The notes beneath the pieces are model-generated. The model worked only from the letters and a program-made list of their open reading frames with translations, had not been told where the DNA came from and did no database searches. 64,000 nucleotides of DNA, taken from NCBI GenBank assembly GCA_950097015.1, contig CATNEN010000003.1, forward strand, positions 11,251,501 to 11,315,500, in the 5' to 3' direction. The DNA comes from Macrostomum hystrix (taxonomy: Eukaryota > Platyhelminthes > Macrostomidae). Positions within the stretch are counted from its first letter, which is position 1. Every line of letters starts with the position of its first letter. Below are positions 36,561-48,150 of this stretch, piece by piece. A program made the translations under genes and the position numbers.

Positions 36561-37756
36561 TCAGTCTTCATCGCAGAGTTGCTGTAGAAGCAGAAATTCA
36601 TTTAATGTCAGAACTTTTGAGCTGAAACCATAGCAGTACATGAGACCATTCAGACAGTTGGAATCTGTGGTCGACTGTCCCAGGTTCAGACAGTCAAACA
36701 GGTCCGGCGAGTACGTAGTTGACCCGATCGTGAACGAGTCGACAGCAACAATGGAGCGGTTCAAGTAGAAGTGCTGGTGCCTGGTCCCATCGAAGGCATA
36801 GCCAGCCGAGATCACTCGCGTCCGTCCGTCAGCAGGCAGGACTGTCGACGGTGAGTAAGAGTGAATAACTTCCCCGCTGCCGCTCCGAACCAACTTCATT
36901 GCGTCATAGATGCCGCCGTCTTTCTGAATGAATGAGTTCCCGAAACTGCTGTCGCACCTCAGAAACTTGTGATAATATTGCAGTCTGAAATAGGGCATGA
37001 AGAAGGTGCAAACAACAGCTGGTGGATGCAGAGAAGCTGAAACTGAATTATTCACGCACCCGGAGTCAAACACATGCCGGGCATTGACGAAAGCAGAATG
37101 AACCGCACTTTCTTTGAAAATATCTTTTAGCAGCAATTTCTCTAGAGTCAAGTAGGACGTACTGCGGCCCTTGAAGTGTGCGCCAGCTGCATCGACTGTC
37201 ACGTCAAAAGACTTAAGACAGAGCCTTCGTGAATTGACCTCATTGACCAGACCGCTCCGAGAGAACTTGTAGAACATCTTCATCTGCAGCTGGCTGAACA
37301 CGGGCTTGGCCACATCTGAAATGCGTGCGTGAATGCTCAGCTTGGTGACTGAGTGACTCCAATGCACTGATGGGATTGGCATGCAGCCTGTGCAGCCAGA
37401 GTGACAGCTCAGCTGTGCAACTCACCGCAGTCTCCACACAGCACATCGGTGTACTTGTAAGAGTCGCAGTCACCGGCAGTCCACTGAGCGAGCTCGGAAC
37501 ACGCATCTCCGAGGTAGCACTTGTTGTTGGGCTGGTCAAAGTGGAACGCGTTGCATCGGGGCTGCTGACTGCAGACAGCGGCGCACTGCAGCCTGCTGGC
37601 CAGCCTCTGAGGCAGCAGGGAGGCGGCTGCAGTGGGGCACTGCCTGCTGCTCTCGAATGACAGCTTGACGGCTGTAGCTGTGTAGCTCAGGCAAAGAAGT
37701 ACCAGTAGTCGTACCCTGAAGGCAGTATCGCATTGACAGTACTGACACAGCTTCAT
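36561..37756 (-). CDS. Secreted PAN/Apple-like plus LamG-like protein, copy B
   Basis: Exons 37426-37756, 37060-37315 and 36561-36984, 336 aa. I start at the ATG at 37756 (MKLCQYCQ..), which is followed by a good signal peptide (LLVLLCLSYTATA). An in-frame ATG at 37828 would add 24 residues and spoil it. The PAN-like domain is almost identical to the other copies. The second half of exon 2 (TSYLTLEKLLLKDIFKES) and all of exon 3 are the most divergent of the first four copies. The 75-bp intron 2 happens to be open in frame, so reading through would insert 25 residues; the GTGCGT donor and TATTTCAG acceptor argue that it is spliced. It ends QQLCDED. Confidence 0.8.
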
Positions 37757-38490
37757 GTTTGGTCTGGTTCTGTAAAATTTTCTGGTCGAATCTAGAGTAG
37801 CTGGCGTTGGCAAAGATACATGCTCCAAATATGTATATTCTTACCTCAACCCAAGGGAGAAGTCTGTCAATTCTCGAGAGGCCTTGTGCATAGCTTAGTG
37901 GCTGCATGATAGCCTCAAGAGCCGGCTTTCTCTCTGTCTCCAAAGTTTCTTCTAAAAGAGTGAAACGTGCACATTGCCCGTCCACAGAAGACTTGGGACT
38001 CAGGTTGATTGAGTGCGCTATTCTCATTGTTGAATTAGAAATCCAGAAGTGCTCTGGATATTTGTGAATTCTTTCATCTAAAATATACTCATTCTACAAA
38101 ATTCTCTGAAGATTTTAGAAGCTTTCAATCACTGAAGTGTTCTGAGTGCTACTTAACATTGCAAAGGCTGCTAGTTAGGAGTATCGACGAAGGATGAGCT
38201 TTGATCCTCTAAAAAACGTCCGGAGTTTTTTTAATCTTTCAAAGCTAATTAAAGAAATTTGTTTTACGTGGCTCTTCGGCTTGTCGTGGTTTTTGCGTCC
38301 AGATCTGAAGTCATTCGTTAAAAACTACATTGCCATTGACCAATGAATTTACAATCGTCACATCGTCCTAAGAATACTTTACTAAAACGTTAAGACCTCC
38401 GGCTCGTTTAAGGTACATAAGACTGGAGCTTTAGATTTCAGTAAATTAAAATATAAAGTAAAAGAAAGTTAGTTTGACAATGACAATAAA
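37757..38490. other. Intergenic, no gene seen
   Basis: 5' flank of copy B and spacer. A minus-strand open stretch overlapping copy B exon 1 and extending to 38027 has no recognisable features and is probably chance. Confidence 0.4.
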
Positions 38491-38494
38491 AACA

Positions 38495-38800
38495 ATTGCA
38501 GGATAATAATGGCTGTGGGCAATGGAACGCTTTTTGGTGACATTGAACCTTCAGGAGGCAATTCTGCCCATTTCGCTGACTCCTGAGCACACACGCACAC
38601 ATATACCGTGCGCACGCATACGCTCACACAGGTGTGTACATCTGCCCTGACTTTCTCATCGATAGGCAGTGTTCACTCTCACTGTGCATTGGAGGTTGGC
38701 CCCCCCCCAATATAATGTGGCCTCGCCGCGGAATCGAGCTCAGGGACCTTGGTGCGAGAGGCAAACGCGTTAGACCACACTGCCTGCCACTCACCCCTCG
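38495..38800 (-). repeat. SINE family A copy
   Basis: Antisense copy with the AT-rich tail near 38495, the body through 38700 (with a C-run and an internal deletion near 38700-38710) and the tRNA-like head at about 38715-38795. GCACCAAGGTCCCTGAGCTC is readable on the minus strand. Confidence 0.75.
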
Positions 38801-39427
38801 AAGTTCTACTTCAGTAAAACAAAAAAGGGGACGTTTATTTGATTACACTCGCATTGTGCTGCTCTCCGAGGCTTTGACGGACAGCGCTAGAGCGCATCTC
38901 TAGTGGTTGCTGAGGCCACCTGCAGTATAATACTGAGATAGCTCTCTGAGCACTGACTCAAACGCCCGATAGACAGATGCTCGATTCAGACCGTTCCATG
39001 GCCGCAGTTGTCCTGGCCTTAAGCCACAGTCTGTGGACAGATAATCGAAGCAAGAACTTTCACGTATTTGATTGTTGCGTCTTCAATATTAGAGAGCTGA
39101 GACAATAGCCTGACTATTGTACTTGAATGCTCGGTTGCACTTCTACAAAGTTTTCTGGCGCATGTCAATGTCCCACAAGTTCAAGAAGCATCCAAAGCAA
39201 AACTGTCCAGTGTTATTCCAGTGTTCGGGCTGTAGTGATACTATATTAGCTGTCAATAAAGTAGAGGTGAACCAACTAAGTGGAAAGTATGCATGACCGC
39301 GATAGAAACTAAAACACATTGTTAAAAACAAAAATAGAGCTCCTGAATGGAGAAAAAATCAATTAGTTCTATTATACTTATTTCATTATAATCGCCGTAT
39401 TTTATAGAAGAAAATATTTGAGTTTAT

Positions 39428-39500
39428 TGATTACACCTGCCCCAAATTGGGCCAGATGAGCAGCCGACAACGCGTAATTGCGCGGCGCATTTTAAAGCTG
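39428..39500 (-). repeat. SINE family B 3' fragment
   Basis: The sequence TTGATTACACCTGCCCCAAA and the following 50 bp match 51985-52040, the tail end of a SINE B copy. The remainder of 38801-39757 shows no gene or repeat. Confidence 0.5.
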
Positions 39501-39757
39501 TTAGGCTACAACCATTTAAGTCAGCGTTTAAAAATCTAACTTAATTTGATTTAATCGAGCTCAACTTAACAACAAAGAAAAACAAACATAAATAATGGAA
39601 AGTTTCTAATACTCTAAAAATACAATAGAATACAGTTAAAAATACAATATTCCAAAAATGTCTTAGGGAAAATTTAAGGCAAAAATATTTTCACATATTT
39701 AGTCTCTCAAATAGACTTCTCACGGACACAAACTGTATTTATTTTTTACGTCAGATT

Positions 39758-40959
39758 TCAGATTTCGTCACAGAGCTGCTGGATCTGCTCAAACTCGGTC
39801 TGGCTGAGCACTTTGGTGCTGAATGCGTAGCAGAACATGCGACCTTCCAGACAGTTGGCATCGATTCTTGGAATAGCTTGGCCAAGGTGCAGGCAGTCAA
39901 ACAGATTTGTGTTATAGGATGCACCTGCATTAAAAGGTGGGTCAGCCGAAACCATCGAGCCATTGGAGAAGAAGTGCTGGTTCGCTGTTCCGTTGAAGGA
40001 GAATCCCAAGGAGTTCGTCAGTCGACCGCTAGATGGCAGCACAGAGGGCGATGATAAAATAAGCCCAAACTCACTGGCTCCTTGCCTGAAGACGGCCGTG
40101 TTGTAAATCATTCTGTTTAACTTAAAGAACTGATGGCCAGGAATTCCAGAACCACAGGAAACGAAGTTGTGATAGAATTGTCGCCTGCGAAAAGAGACAG
40201 GATGAAATTAAGCCATAAAAAATGAAATCAATGGCTTTGGGATTTAAAAAACCGAGTCTGACCCAGTGCCGAAATTGTGGCTCGCACTGACGAAGGTGGA
40301 GAACTGGCTGCCATAATCAAGGTGCTTAGCAAAGCCGGGAGTCTCAGTGCGCAGGTATGAGCCCAGGTAGCCTTTGAACTGAGCTCCATTGCCATCTATG
40401 GTCACATTGTGAGCCGTGAGGCAGAACAGTCTCGGGTTGACCTCATTGACCAGACCGCTCCGAGAGAACTTGTAGAACATCTTCATCTGCAGCTGGCTGA
40501 ACACGGGCTTGGCCACATCTGAAATGCGTGCGTGAATGCTCAGCTTGGTGACTGAGTGACTCCAATGCACTGATGGGATTGGCATGCAGCCAGTGCAGCC
40601 AGAGTGACAGCTCAGCTGTGCAACTCACCGCAGTCTCCACACAGCACATCGGTGTACTTGTAAGAGTCGCAGTCACCGGCAGTCCACTGAGCGAGCTCGG
40701 AACACGCGTCTCCGAGGTAGCACTTGTTGTTGGGCTGGTCAAAGTGGAACGCGTTGCAGGTTCTCAGTTGACTGCAGACAGCGGCGCACTGCAGCCTGCT
40801 GGCCAGCCTCTGAGCCAGCAGAGAGGCGGCTGCAGTGGGGCACTGCCTGCTGCTCTCGAATGACAGCAGCTTGGCACCAGAAGCAGCTGCAGTCAAGCTG
40901 TGGCACAGCAGCATGAGCAGAATGAACCATGCCACGGCTGTGCAGTCTAGGTTAGCCAT
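39758..40959 (-). CDS. Secreted PAN/Apple-like plus LamG-like protein, copy C
   Basis: Exons 40629-40959, 40263-40518 and 39758-40184, 337 aa. The signal peptide is about residues 1-27 (AWFILLMLLCHSLTAAAS). PAN-like cysteines are at 40, 58, 62, 68, 80, 86, 97, 107 and 110. The LamG-like region from residue 111 contains LNEV-type NEVNPRLFCLTAHNVTIDG, the TPGFAKHLDYGSQFSTFVSA stretch, GFSFNGTANQHFFSNGSMVS and the ending QIQQLCDEI. The exon 2 donor (GGGTCAGA) is weak but gives the same 256-nt exon as the other copies. Near-identical to copy D throughout. The only notable PAN change is SQLRTCNAF in place of SQQPRCNAF. Confidence 0.82.
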
Positions 40960-41150
40960 GTGAGCTTCAAGCTGGTAAAGTAATATAAGCTAGTAAAATC
41001 TTTCAAAGTCAGCTAAGTAACTTTTTCGGAGCTCTTCTTATGCTTCCTGACAGGGTGGATCGAGAAAAATGCAGCCGGTGTCAATCAGGCTACAAGCCAG
41101 AAGCAGCTGCAGTCAAGCTGTGGAATAGCAGTAAAAGTAGCATGACGGAG
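40960..41150 (-). repeat. Duplicated 5' flank of copies C and D
   Basis: 40960-41095 is nearly identical to 44867-45005, extending the C/D duplication into the promoter region. From 41098 to 41150 a fragment (AGAAGCAGCTGCAGTCAAGC) resembles the signal-peptide part of exon 1 again, marking a further broken duplicate. Confidence 0.75.
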
Positions 41151-41589
41151 AGCTTGCTAGCTCCTCTCAGACAGACAATAGGCTTTATCACTTGCCTGGG
41201 TCTGTTGCAACTTACAAGACTCTGTTTGCCTTGCATGGTTCACTTGCTTTTATGCATTTTGCTAAGAACCTGAAACAATTGATGTTTCGTTATTTGCTTC
41301 TGCCTGTCAGCTTAGGACAGCTTGGTGTCAGCTTGGTGTCAGCTTGGTGTCAGCTGTCACCATGGAGTCACACAAAACTCTGTCCTTGCGCTGCGTTCCT
41401 GCTCGTAGCCCAGTTGAGGCTCAGGCCTGAACTTGAGAGGGAACGAGACGAGTGGCCTGGTGGTTTTTTCCATTATAATTAAACAGTGCAAAAAAGTTCA
41501 AGAGTAGTTGGCAGAAATGTAGGATGAGCAAACACTCTGCGACTTGTCACCAAGGAAACGGGCATCCAAGGAAGAGAGGTACCGCGCAG

Positions 41590-42732
41590 CCAGTCTTCTC
41601 CGGTTCCTGAGTGTTAAGAACGTGCAGAATCGCTGCAGAAATTTTTTTACTGAAAGTCTTTGCCAATGCAGTTCTGTTGCAAACCGGATTTATCAATGCC
41701 AAGAAAGATTTGCTCCATGATCCTGTCGGCAGATACCTACTTGTCCACTTTATAGATTCGTCAATGGGAGGAGCAGAGAAATCACATGATCTACAGCAAG
41801 ACCAGCCACCAGCTAAGCGCATTTACTATTTTGACTACCAGAAACTGTTTGGAGAAGCCATGTCTGTATTTTCCTCTTCGCAGATTTATGCTATTCTTCA
41901 ACAGCAAAAGTGGAGCGCCGAGTGGAAAAGTAAATCAGGCAAGAGACAAATAGAGATGACGAGTTTAGTGCTGCCGGACGATATTTACCTTGATGGCATG
42001 TTCGACTGCTTGCCGAGCGTTGAAGACATCGAGAGATCAATGGGCGAGCTGTCACGAGTGTCAATACCAGACGTCAAACGGATCATTACGTCAAAGAGAT
42101 GTTCGACTTCACGGCATCGACGCCGTCGTTAAACATTGACTTGATGACGACGGCTGAGCTGGAGTACGTTGACCGTGTGCTGCGATAGTTCTACGGCACG
42201 GCTCATAGGACAGACGGGGGATATTATATAGCTATATACCGCTACATGATGCCGGACAGGCAACTAAAGATCATCGAGGGCGATGCTTTCAGGGCGATGC
42301 TTTCTATGCTGCAAACGCGACTCTGAAGGCGTTGGCGCGGAAGTTTATCTTTGAGGGCGGTCGCGCGAAGCATTTCCAAGCTGTTAAACTGGAGGACATG
42401 CAAAAATTATCGCGATACTATGACAGGCAGTCTCCTACGGCTTTGCTGCACGAGGTTTATCTCAATGTTTTGGAAACGCGCATCAGGCCGAGTAGCCAAG
42501 TAGATGATGGCATCGAGGCAGTCAAGCCTGAGTATAGACGATCAGATTGCCTAGCCGCTTGCGCGCAATCGAGGCTCTCCTGCTGACTATGCCGCTGAAG
42601 GATGACTATGGTAGCGTACTGACTCGCCTGAAGCGGGAGGTGGTGTTTCAGCAGAGCAACCAGCTACTGTTACAGGCCAGCGGTCTTGTCAAGCACGTTG
42701 AACAGCAGCATCGGGCGCTGAAGAGTCGATGA
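41590..42732 (+). pseudogene. Decayed intronless coding region, unrecognised
   Basis: Protein-like sequence runs for 1.1 kb but in broken pieces. 41611-42090 is one frame (GYLLVHFIDSS-like start, then VLPDDIYLDGMFDCLPSVED and SIPDVKRIITSK). A shift at about 42095 continues MFDFTASTPSLNIDLMTTAE to an internal TAG near 42186. More shifts follow at about 42325 (KFIFEGGRAKHFQAVKLEDM) and 42540 (ASRLRAIEALLLTMPLKDDY to the stop at 42732). The good codon texture and lack of introns suggest a retrocopy or a mobile-element or captured gene. I do not recognise the family. It sits between copies C and D of the PAN-LamG array. Confidence 0.55.
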
Positions 42733-42814
42733 AATTTCCGCAAAATCTGGGTCGCGATGCCGATACTGCCGCCAGGACAGAAGACTTGAAGCGCTTTGAT
42801 TGACGGCCAGTCAA

Positions 42815-43110
42815 AGTGTCAAAAGATTCTGAGGATCTGAGGATGGTGTCAGAAGATTCTGAGGATCTGAGGATGGTGTCAGAAGATTCTGAGGATCTGA
42901 GGATAATGTCAGAAGATTCTGAGGATCTGAGGATAATGTCAGAAGATTCTGAGGATCTGAGGATAATGTCAGAAGATTCTGAGGATCTGAGGATAATGTC
43001 AGAAGATTCTGAGGATCTGAGGATCTGAGGATGGTGTCAGAAGATTCTGAGGATCTGAGGATCTGAGGATGGTGTCAGAAGATTCTGAGGATCTGAGGAT
43101 GGTGTCAAAA
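42815..43110. repeat. 30-bp minisatellite
   Basis: About 10 units of 30 bp built on GTCAGAAGATTCTGAGGATC. Later units have an extra CTGAGGAT. It starts about 80 bp after the pseudogene stop. The open frame across it is an artefact of the unit length. Confidence 0.9.
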
Positions 43111-43663
43111 GCAGATTTTTAAGGTTTTTGCTAATTTTTTTCATGTTTTCAAACTCGTATTATTCTTAGTAGTCATTTTAGTGACCAGAGAAAAAAGTTA
43201 AATTATTTCTTTATTTAGTAAATAAGCCAACCACAGTTAACCAATGACACTTTAACAGTCTAGTTTATTTTATTTTTAGAATTCAAAAAGTTCTAAACCA
43301 GATGGGTTTAGACTCTTATAAATTTATTGCTATAAAAAAGAAAACATTGAGATAAGTGGTAGCTAATATTGAGGTGATAAACAGTAAGACATTGATTGTT
43401 GGCTGTTTAAGCATCAGGGTCTAGGCCTCAGTTTTCCACTGAAGCTGTGATTTTTAGTCATCAGAAATGTAGTCAAGTTGAGTCCTTGAAAAATAGCTCG
43501 TGTAATCAATAGAAAAATATAAAGTGCAAAACTCAAAACTCATTCTCAAGTAACTTGCAGAAAAAATACAATTAATAACTAATAGTGAGCCGTAATCAAT
43601 TTCTCGCCTTGACAGCCATCTGACAGTCTGGCAGTTTGACAGTCAATACATTTTCGTCAGATT
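43111..43663. other. Intergenic, no gene seen
   Basis: AT-rich spacer between the minisatellite and the 3' end of copy D. Nothing is supported. Confidence 0.4.
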
Positions 43664-44866
43664 TCAGATTTCGTCACAGAGCTGCTGGATCTGCTCAAAC
43701 TCGGTCTGGCTGAGCACTTTGGTGCTGAATGCGTAGCAGAACATCCGGCCTTCCAGGCAGTGGGCATCGTTTCTTGGAAAAGCTTGGCCAAGGTGCAGGC
43801 AGTCAAAGAAACTTGTGTTATAGGATGCACCTGCATTAATAGGTGGGTCAGCCGAAACCATCGAGCCGTTGGAGAAGAAGTGCTGGTTCGTTGTTCCGTT
43901 GAAGGAGAATCCCAAGGAGTTCGTCAGTCGACCGCTGGATGGCAGCACAGAGGGTGATGACAGCATGAGCTGAAACTCACTGGCTCCTTGCTTGAAGACA
44001 GCTATGTTGTAAATCATTCTGTTAAACTTAAAGAACTGATGGCCAGGAGTTCCAGAACCACAGGAAACGAAATTGTGGTAGTATTGTCGCCTGCGAAAAG
44101 AGACAGGATGAAATTAGGCCATAAACAATTTAAATCAATGGCGTTGCGATTTAAAAAACAGAGGCTGACCCATTGCCGAAATTGTGGCTCGCACTGACGA
44201 AGGTGGAGAACTGGCTGCCATAATCAAGGTGCTTAGCAAAGCCGGGAGTCTCAGTGCGCAGGTATGAGCCCAGGTAGCCTTTGAACTGAGCTCCATTGCC
44301 ATCTATGGTCACATTGTGAGCCGTGAGGCAGAACAGTCTCGGGTTGACCTCATTGACCAGACCGCTCCGAGAGAACTTGTAGAACATCTTCATCTGCAGC
44401 TGGCTGAACACGGGCTTGGCCACATCTGAAATGCGTGCGTGAATGCTCAGCTTGGTGACTGAGTGACTCCAATGCACTGATGGGATTGGCATGCAGCCAG
44501 TGCAGCCAGAGTGACAGCTCAGCTGTGCAACTCACCGCAGTCTCCACACAGCACATCGGTGTACTTGTAAGAGTCGCAGTCACCGGCAGTCCACTGAGCG
44601 AGCTCGGAACACGCGTCTCCGAGGTAGCACTTGTTGTTGGGCTGGTCAAAGTGGAACGCGTTGCATCGGGGCTGCTGACTGCAGACAGCGGCGCACTGCA
44701 GCCTGCTGGCCAGCCTGTGAGCCAGCAGGGAGGCGGCTGCAGTGGGGCACTGCCTGCTGCTCTCGAATGACAGAAGCTTGACACCAGAAGCAGCTGTAGT
44801 GAAGCTGTGGCACAGCAGCATGAGCAGAATGAACCATGCCACGGCTGTGCAGTCTAGGTTAGCCAT
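43664..44866 (-). CDS. Secreted PAN/Apple-like plus LamG-like protein, copy D
   Basis: Exons 44536-44866, 44170-44425 and 43664-44090, 337 aa. Almost identical to copy C in exons, both introns and 5' flank, so it is the most recent duplicate pair. Differences include ASGVKLLSF against ASGAKLLSF, SQQPRCNAF against SQLRTCNAF, and ASYNTSFFDCLHLGQAFPRN against the copy C equivalent. The signal peptide, PAN-like cysteines and C-terminal CDEI are all kept, so it looks functional. Confidence 0.82.
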
Positions 44867-45009
44867 GTGAGCTTCAAGCTGGTAAAGTAATATAAGCTAG
44901 TAAAATCTTTCAAAGTCAGCTAAGTAACTTTTTCGGAGCTCTTATGCTTCTTATGCTTCCTGACAGGATGGATCGAGAAAGATGCAGCCGGTGTCAATCA
45001 GGCTACAAG

Positions 45010-45890
45010 CATTTTAATTTCACGGCACCGAATGCACCTAATATAGGCGACATTGTTAGCACGGCAAGTTAGTCTGCATTTGTTGGCGATTGTCGTGAAA
45101 TGGCTTTGCTATGGGGGACTCCAGTTTACACTGTCTCTGCTTGGCTGACGATTCCGTCGATGGCAAGTCTCTGAAACGCAAACATCATGACAATGGCGGC
45201 GTGTAAATGGAGTCAATTCCCGACTGCTTCCTGTTTGGGCTGAAACTGAATGCTGTTATTATCTTGCTTTCATTGCCCCAATCTCGCGCCCAGCTAGAGT
45301 TTGACTGACGGGCCAAACTCTCCGTTGTATCGAAAGATTTTGTAACGATCTCTGTGAGCTGGGGAATGACTTTGAAGCGGATGCACATTCATAGTCGATG
45401 AACACATCTATTTGCTCCGAAGCCAGCCGCTTAGAAACTTTTTTACCTGGAATAAATGCGACATGCAGAAAATCTAATATATTTAAAGTCCAACATGAGA
45501 AACATGTCTGCGTCGTGTTTTTTTAGAATTCGTGAGAACTATTTTTCCACATCAATGTTCTCATACCAGGCAGTTGAGGACCTGTTATAGTCTGGTTTGA
45601 ATATAGAATAGAAGTTGAATAGTCCTTTCTGTCCCTCTCACTTAAAAAACAGTCTAGCTTAACTGACAATGCTTCGATTTCAAGATAAGTCCAGTTAGCC
45701 TGTCATTATGGCATTTCTTAAGAACTTTTTAACATATTTTTCGAATCATTTCTTTGCTCTGTATTTTATTTTGTACCGAATAGTCACTAGGAGTAAAAAG
45801 CTGGGATGTCATTATACTGTTATTGTTAGGTATCCAATATATTTCTCAGAAAAACAACACTGAGAGCTTCTGATTTCACAAAGTCAACAG
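45010..45890. other. Intergenic spacer between copies D and E
   Basis: No supported gene, RNA or repeat. A short minus-strand frame at 45185-45388 has no features. Confidence 0.4.
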
Positions 45891-47127
45891 CTAGGCTTGT
45901 ACACAGAGTTGCTCCAACGTAGAAAACTCAGCTGAACTGAAGGCTTTCAAAGCCAAGCCGTAGCAAGCGATGCTGCCCAGCAGGCACTTGTCGCTGATGC
46001 TGTGGTAGCCGAGTCGAAGGCACTGGAACTCTGCGAGTGGCGCAGGATCCACACCGCCATCAAACTGACCGACTGCAGTCAGGGTTCCGTTGAAGAAGAA
46101 GCGACTCTGCTGGGTAGCAGAGTAGGTCATGCCCAAGGACAGAGTTCTGGATGTTCCTGAGATGCCAAAGAGCTTGTTTGAGACGGCTTTCAGATAGCCG
46201 AATGAACTGTGGCTGGAGGACCAGGCCGCGTAGTTGTACACGAACTCGGAGCTGCGACCAAATGTGTTCGATGGACTGCTGGTGTCGCCGGAGCAGACTT
46301 GGTAGCGATGGTAGATGCGGTTGCTGCAGTTGAGAATAGCGTATGCGTGTTTTAATTAACCTTCAAGCAAGGAAACTTAATGAATGACAAAATCAACAAT
46401 GAAAAACAATTGTACTACCTCAAGTCCAAGACTTCAGATATCAGCATATAGAATGAGTAGCTTCTACCATAGTCAAGGTATGCCTCGAATCCGGGAGTTG
46501 CAGTGCTCAGGTAAGAGCTCGGATTGCCCTTGAAGTGGGCACCTCTGGCATCTATGATCACATTGTGAGCCGTGAGGCAGAACAGTCTCGGGTTGACCTC
46601 ATTGACCAGACCGCTCCGAGAGAACTTGTAGAACATCTTCATCTGCAGCTGGCTGAACACGGGCTTGGCCACATCTGAAATGCGTGCGTGAATGCTCAGC
46701 TTGGTGACTGAGTGACTCCAATGCACTGATGGGATTGGCATGCAGCCAGTGCAGCCAGAGTGACAGCTCAGCTGTGCAACTCACCGCAGTCTCCACACAG
46801 CACATCGGTGTACTTGTAAGAGTCGCAGTCACCGGCAGTCCACTGAGCGAGCTCGGAACACGCGTCTCCGAGGTAGCACTTGTTGTTGGGCTGGTCAAAG
46901 TGGAACGCGTTGCATCGGGGCTGCTGACTGCAGACAGCGGCGCACTGCAGCCTGCTGGCCAGCCTCTGAGCCTGCAGAGAGGCGGCTGCAGTGGGGCAGC
47001 TTCGGACCTTGACAGCCGAGAAATACGGCAGCACTCGAACAGCGGTGGTGCCAGTCAGGCTATGCAAAAGCAGATGCCAGTTCAGGCTGAATATCGTAGA
47101 AAATCCTCTATACTTCATGATTGGCAA
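45891..47127 (-). CDS. Secreted PAN/Apple-like plus LamG-like protein, copy E
   Basis: Exons 46785-47127, 46419-46674 and 45891-46323, 343 aa (or 340 if translation starts at the second ATG, 47118). It has a signal peptide and the nearly invariant PAN-like domain. Exon 3 is the most diverged of the family: NRIYHRYQVCSGD, SLGMTYSATQQSRFFFNGTL, ECQ-type FQCLRLGYHSISDKCLLGS and the ending LEQLCVQA. The Cys positions and the FFxNG, LRLG and CLxGS pattern are conserved, so the fold is probably kept while the surface changes. It is the 5'-most member of the array. Confidence 0.8.
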
Positions 47128-47564
47128 GCTTTTTCAGTCTAATACAGGATTATAGAGCATCGCATTGAGCAACAATTGCTGTTTTATTTAAAATTTCCTA
47201 ACCCTCGTCGTTTAGCGTGTGGAATCTAGTATCAGAACAAATATCATTTGTAGAAATTATGGGCATTGGCAGCGAGAGCATTGTTCTTGGAAAGCAAACT
47301 TATGTGCCGTGTTTTTGCACGCGAAGCTTGAAATTCTGTTTGTTTTTGTTAGAATTGGAGTTGTCGCTCGATTGCCTCGAGCCAAAATCATTGCCTAGTT
47401 TCATCACTTTTCTAGGAAAAACCAGTAGTCCATTCAGGGATGAAAATCAACGAGTAGGCTCTATATGAAATCTGTACGCTGGTATAACTCTTTTGTAGCA
47501 ATGGAAGTATAATAAAAATGATTATCTGCTTAGCTTTATTCACGAAAACGGTTATATTGAGTAG

Positions 47565-47715
47565 CGCAGTTGTAGTGCTAGGATCTCGTACCGAAGTTTC
47601 CGAGCTCAAATCCGCAGCGAGTCCACATTCATTTTGAGGCATTTCGCGCATTTAGGGCCCCTTAAGGAACTCGCGTTGTACAGTGTTTGTCTGAGTTCGT
47701 ATCTGTGTGTGCATG
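47565..47715 (+). repeat. Degenerate SINE A copy
   Basis: A sense-oriented decayed copy reads TAGCGCAGTTGTAGTGCTAG, then CCGAGCTCAAATCCGCAGCG and a shortened body with GTGTGTGCATGTGTTC. It is too diverged for exact boundaries. Confidence 0.45.
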
Positions 47716-47754
47716 TGTTCTTTTTCTGCAATACTCGTTATAGTTAAGGTATCG

Positions 47755-48115
47755 AAATTAGTTCACTTCTGCTGGGGGGTATTAGTTCTCTGTTGCTGGG
47801 GTGGCATTAGTTCGTTGCAGCTTGGGGAATTAGTTCACTGTTGCTGGGGGCATTAGTTCTGTGTTGCTGGGGGACACTAGTTCTCTGTTGCTGGGGGGGC
47901 ATTAGTTCTGTGTTGCTGGGGGGCATTAGTTCTCTGTTGCTGGGGGGACATTAGTTCTCTGTTTTTGGGGCATTAGTTTACTGCTGCTGGGGGACATTAG
48001 TACACTTCTGCTGGGGGGACATTAGTTCTCTGTTGCTGGGGTATTAGTTCTCTGTTGCTGGGGTATTAGGTCTCTGTTGCTAGGGGTATTAGGTTTGTCT
48101 CTGTTATAGTGGACA
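47755..48115. repeat. Minisatellite of about 25 bp, G-rich
   Basis: About 14 irregular units are built on GGCATTAGTTCTCTGTTGCT followed by a G-run of 3-7. Units vary from about 19 to 28 bp. Confidence 0.85.
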
Positions 48116-48150
48116 GGATTATGTTTGTGCCACCCAGAGGGGGGGGCTAA

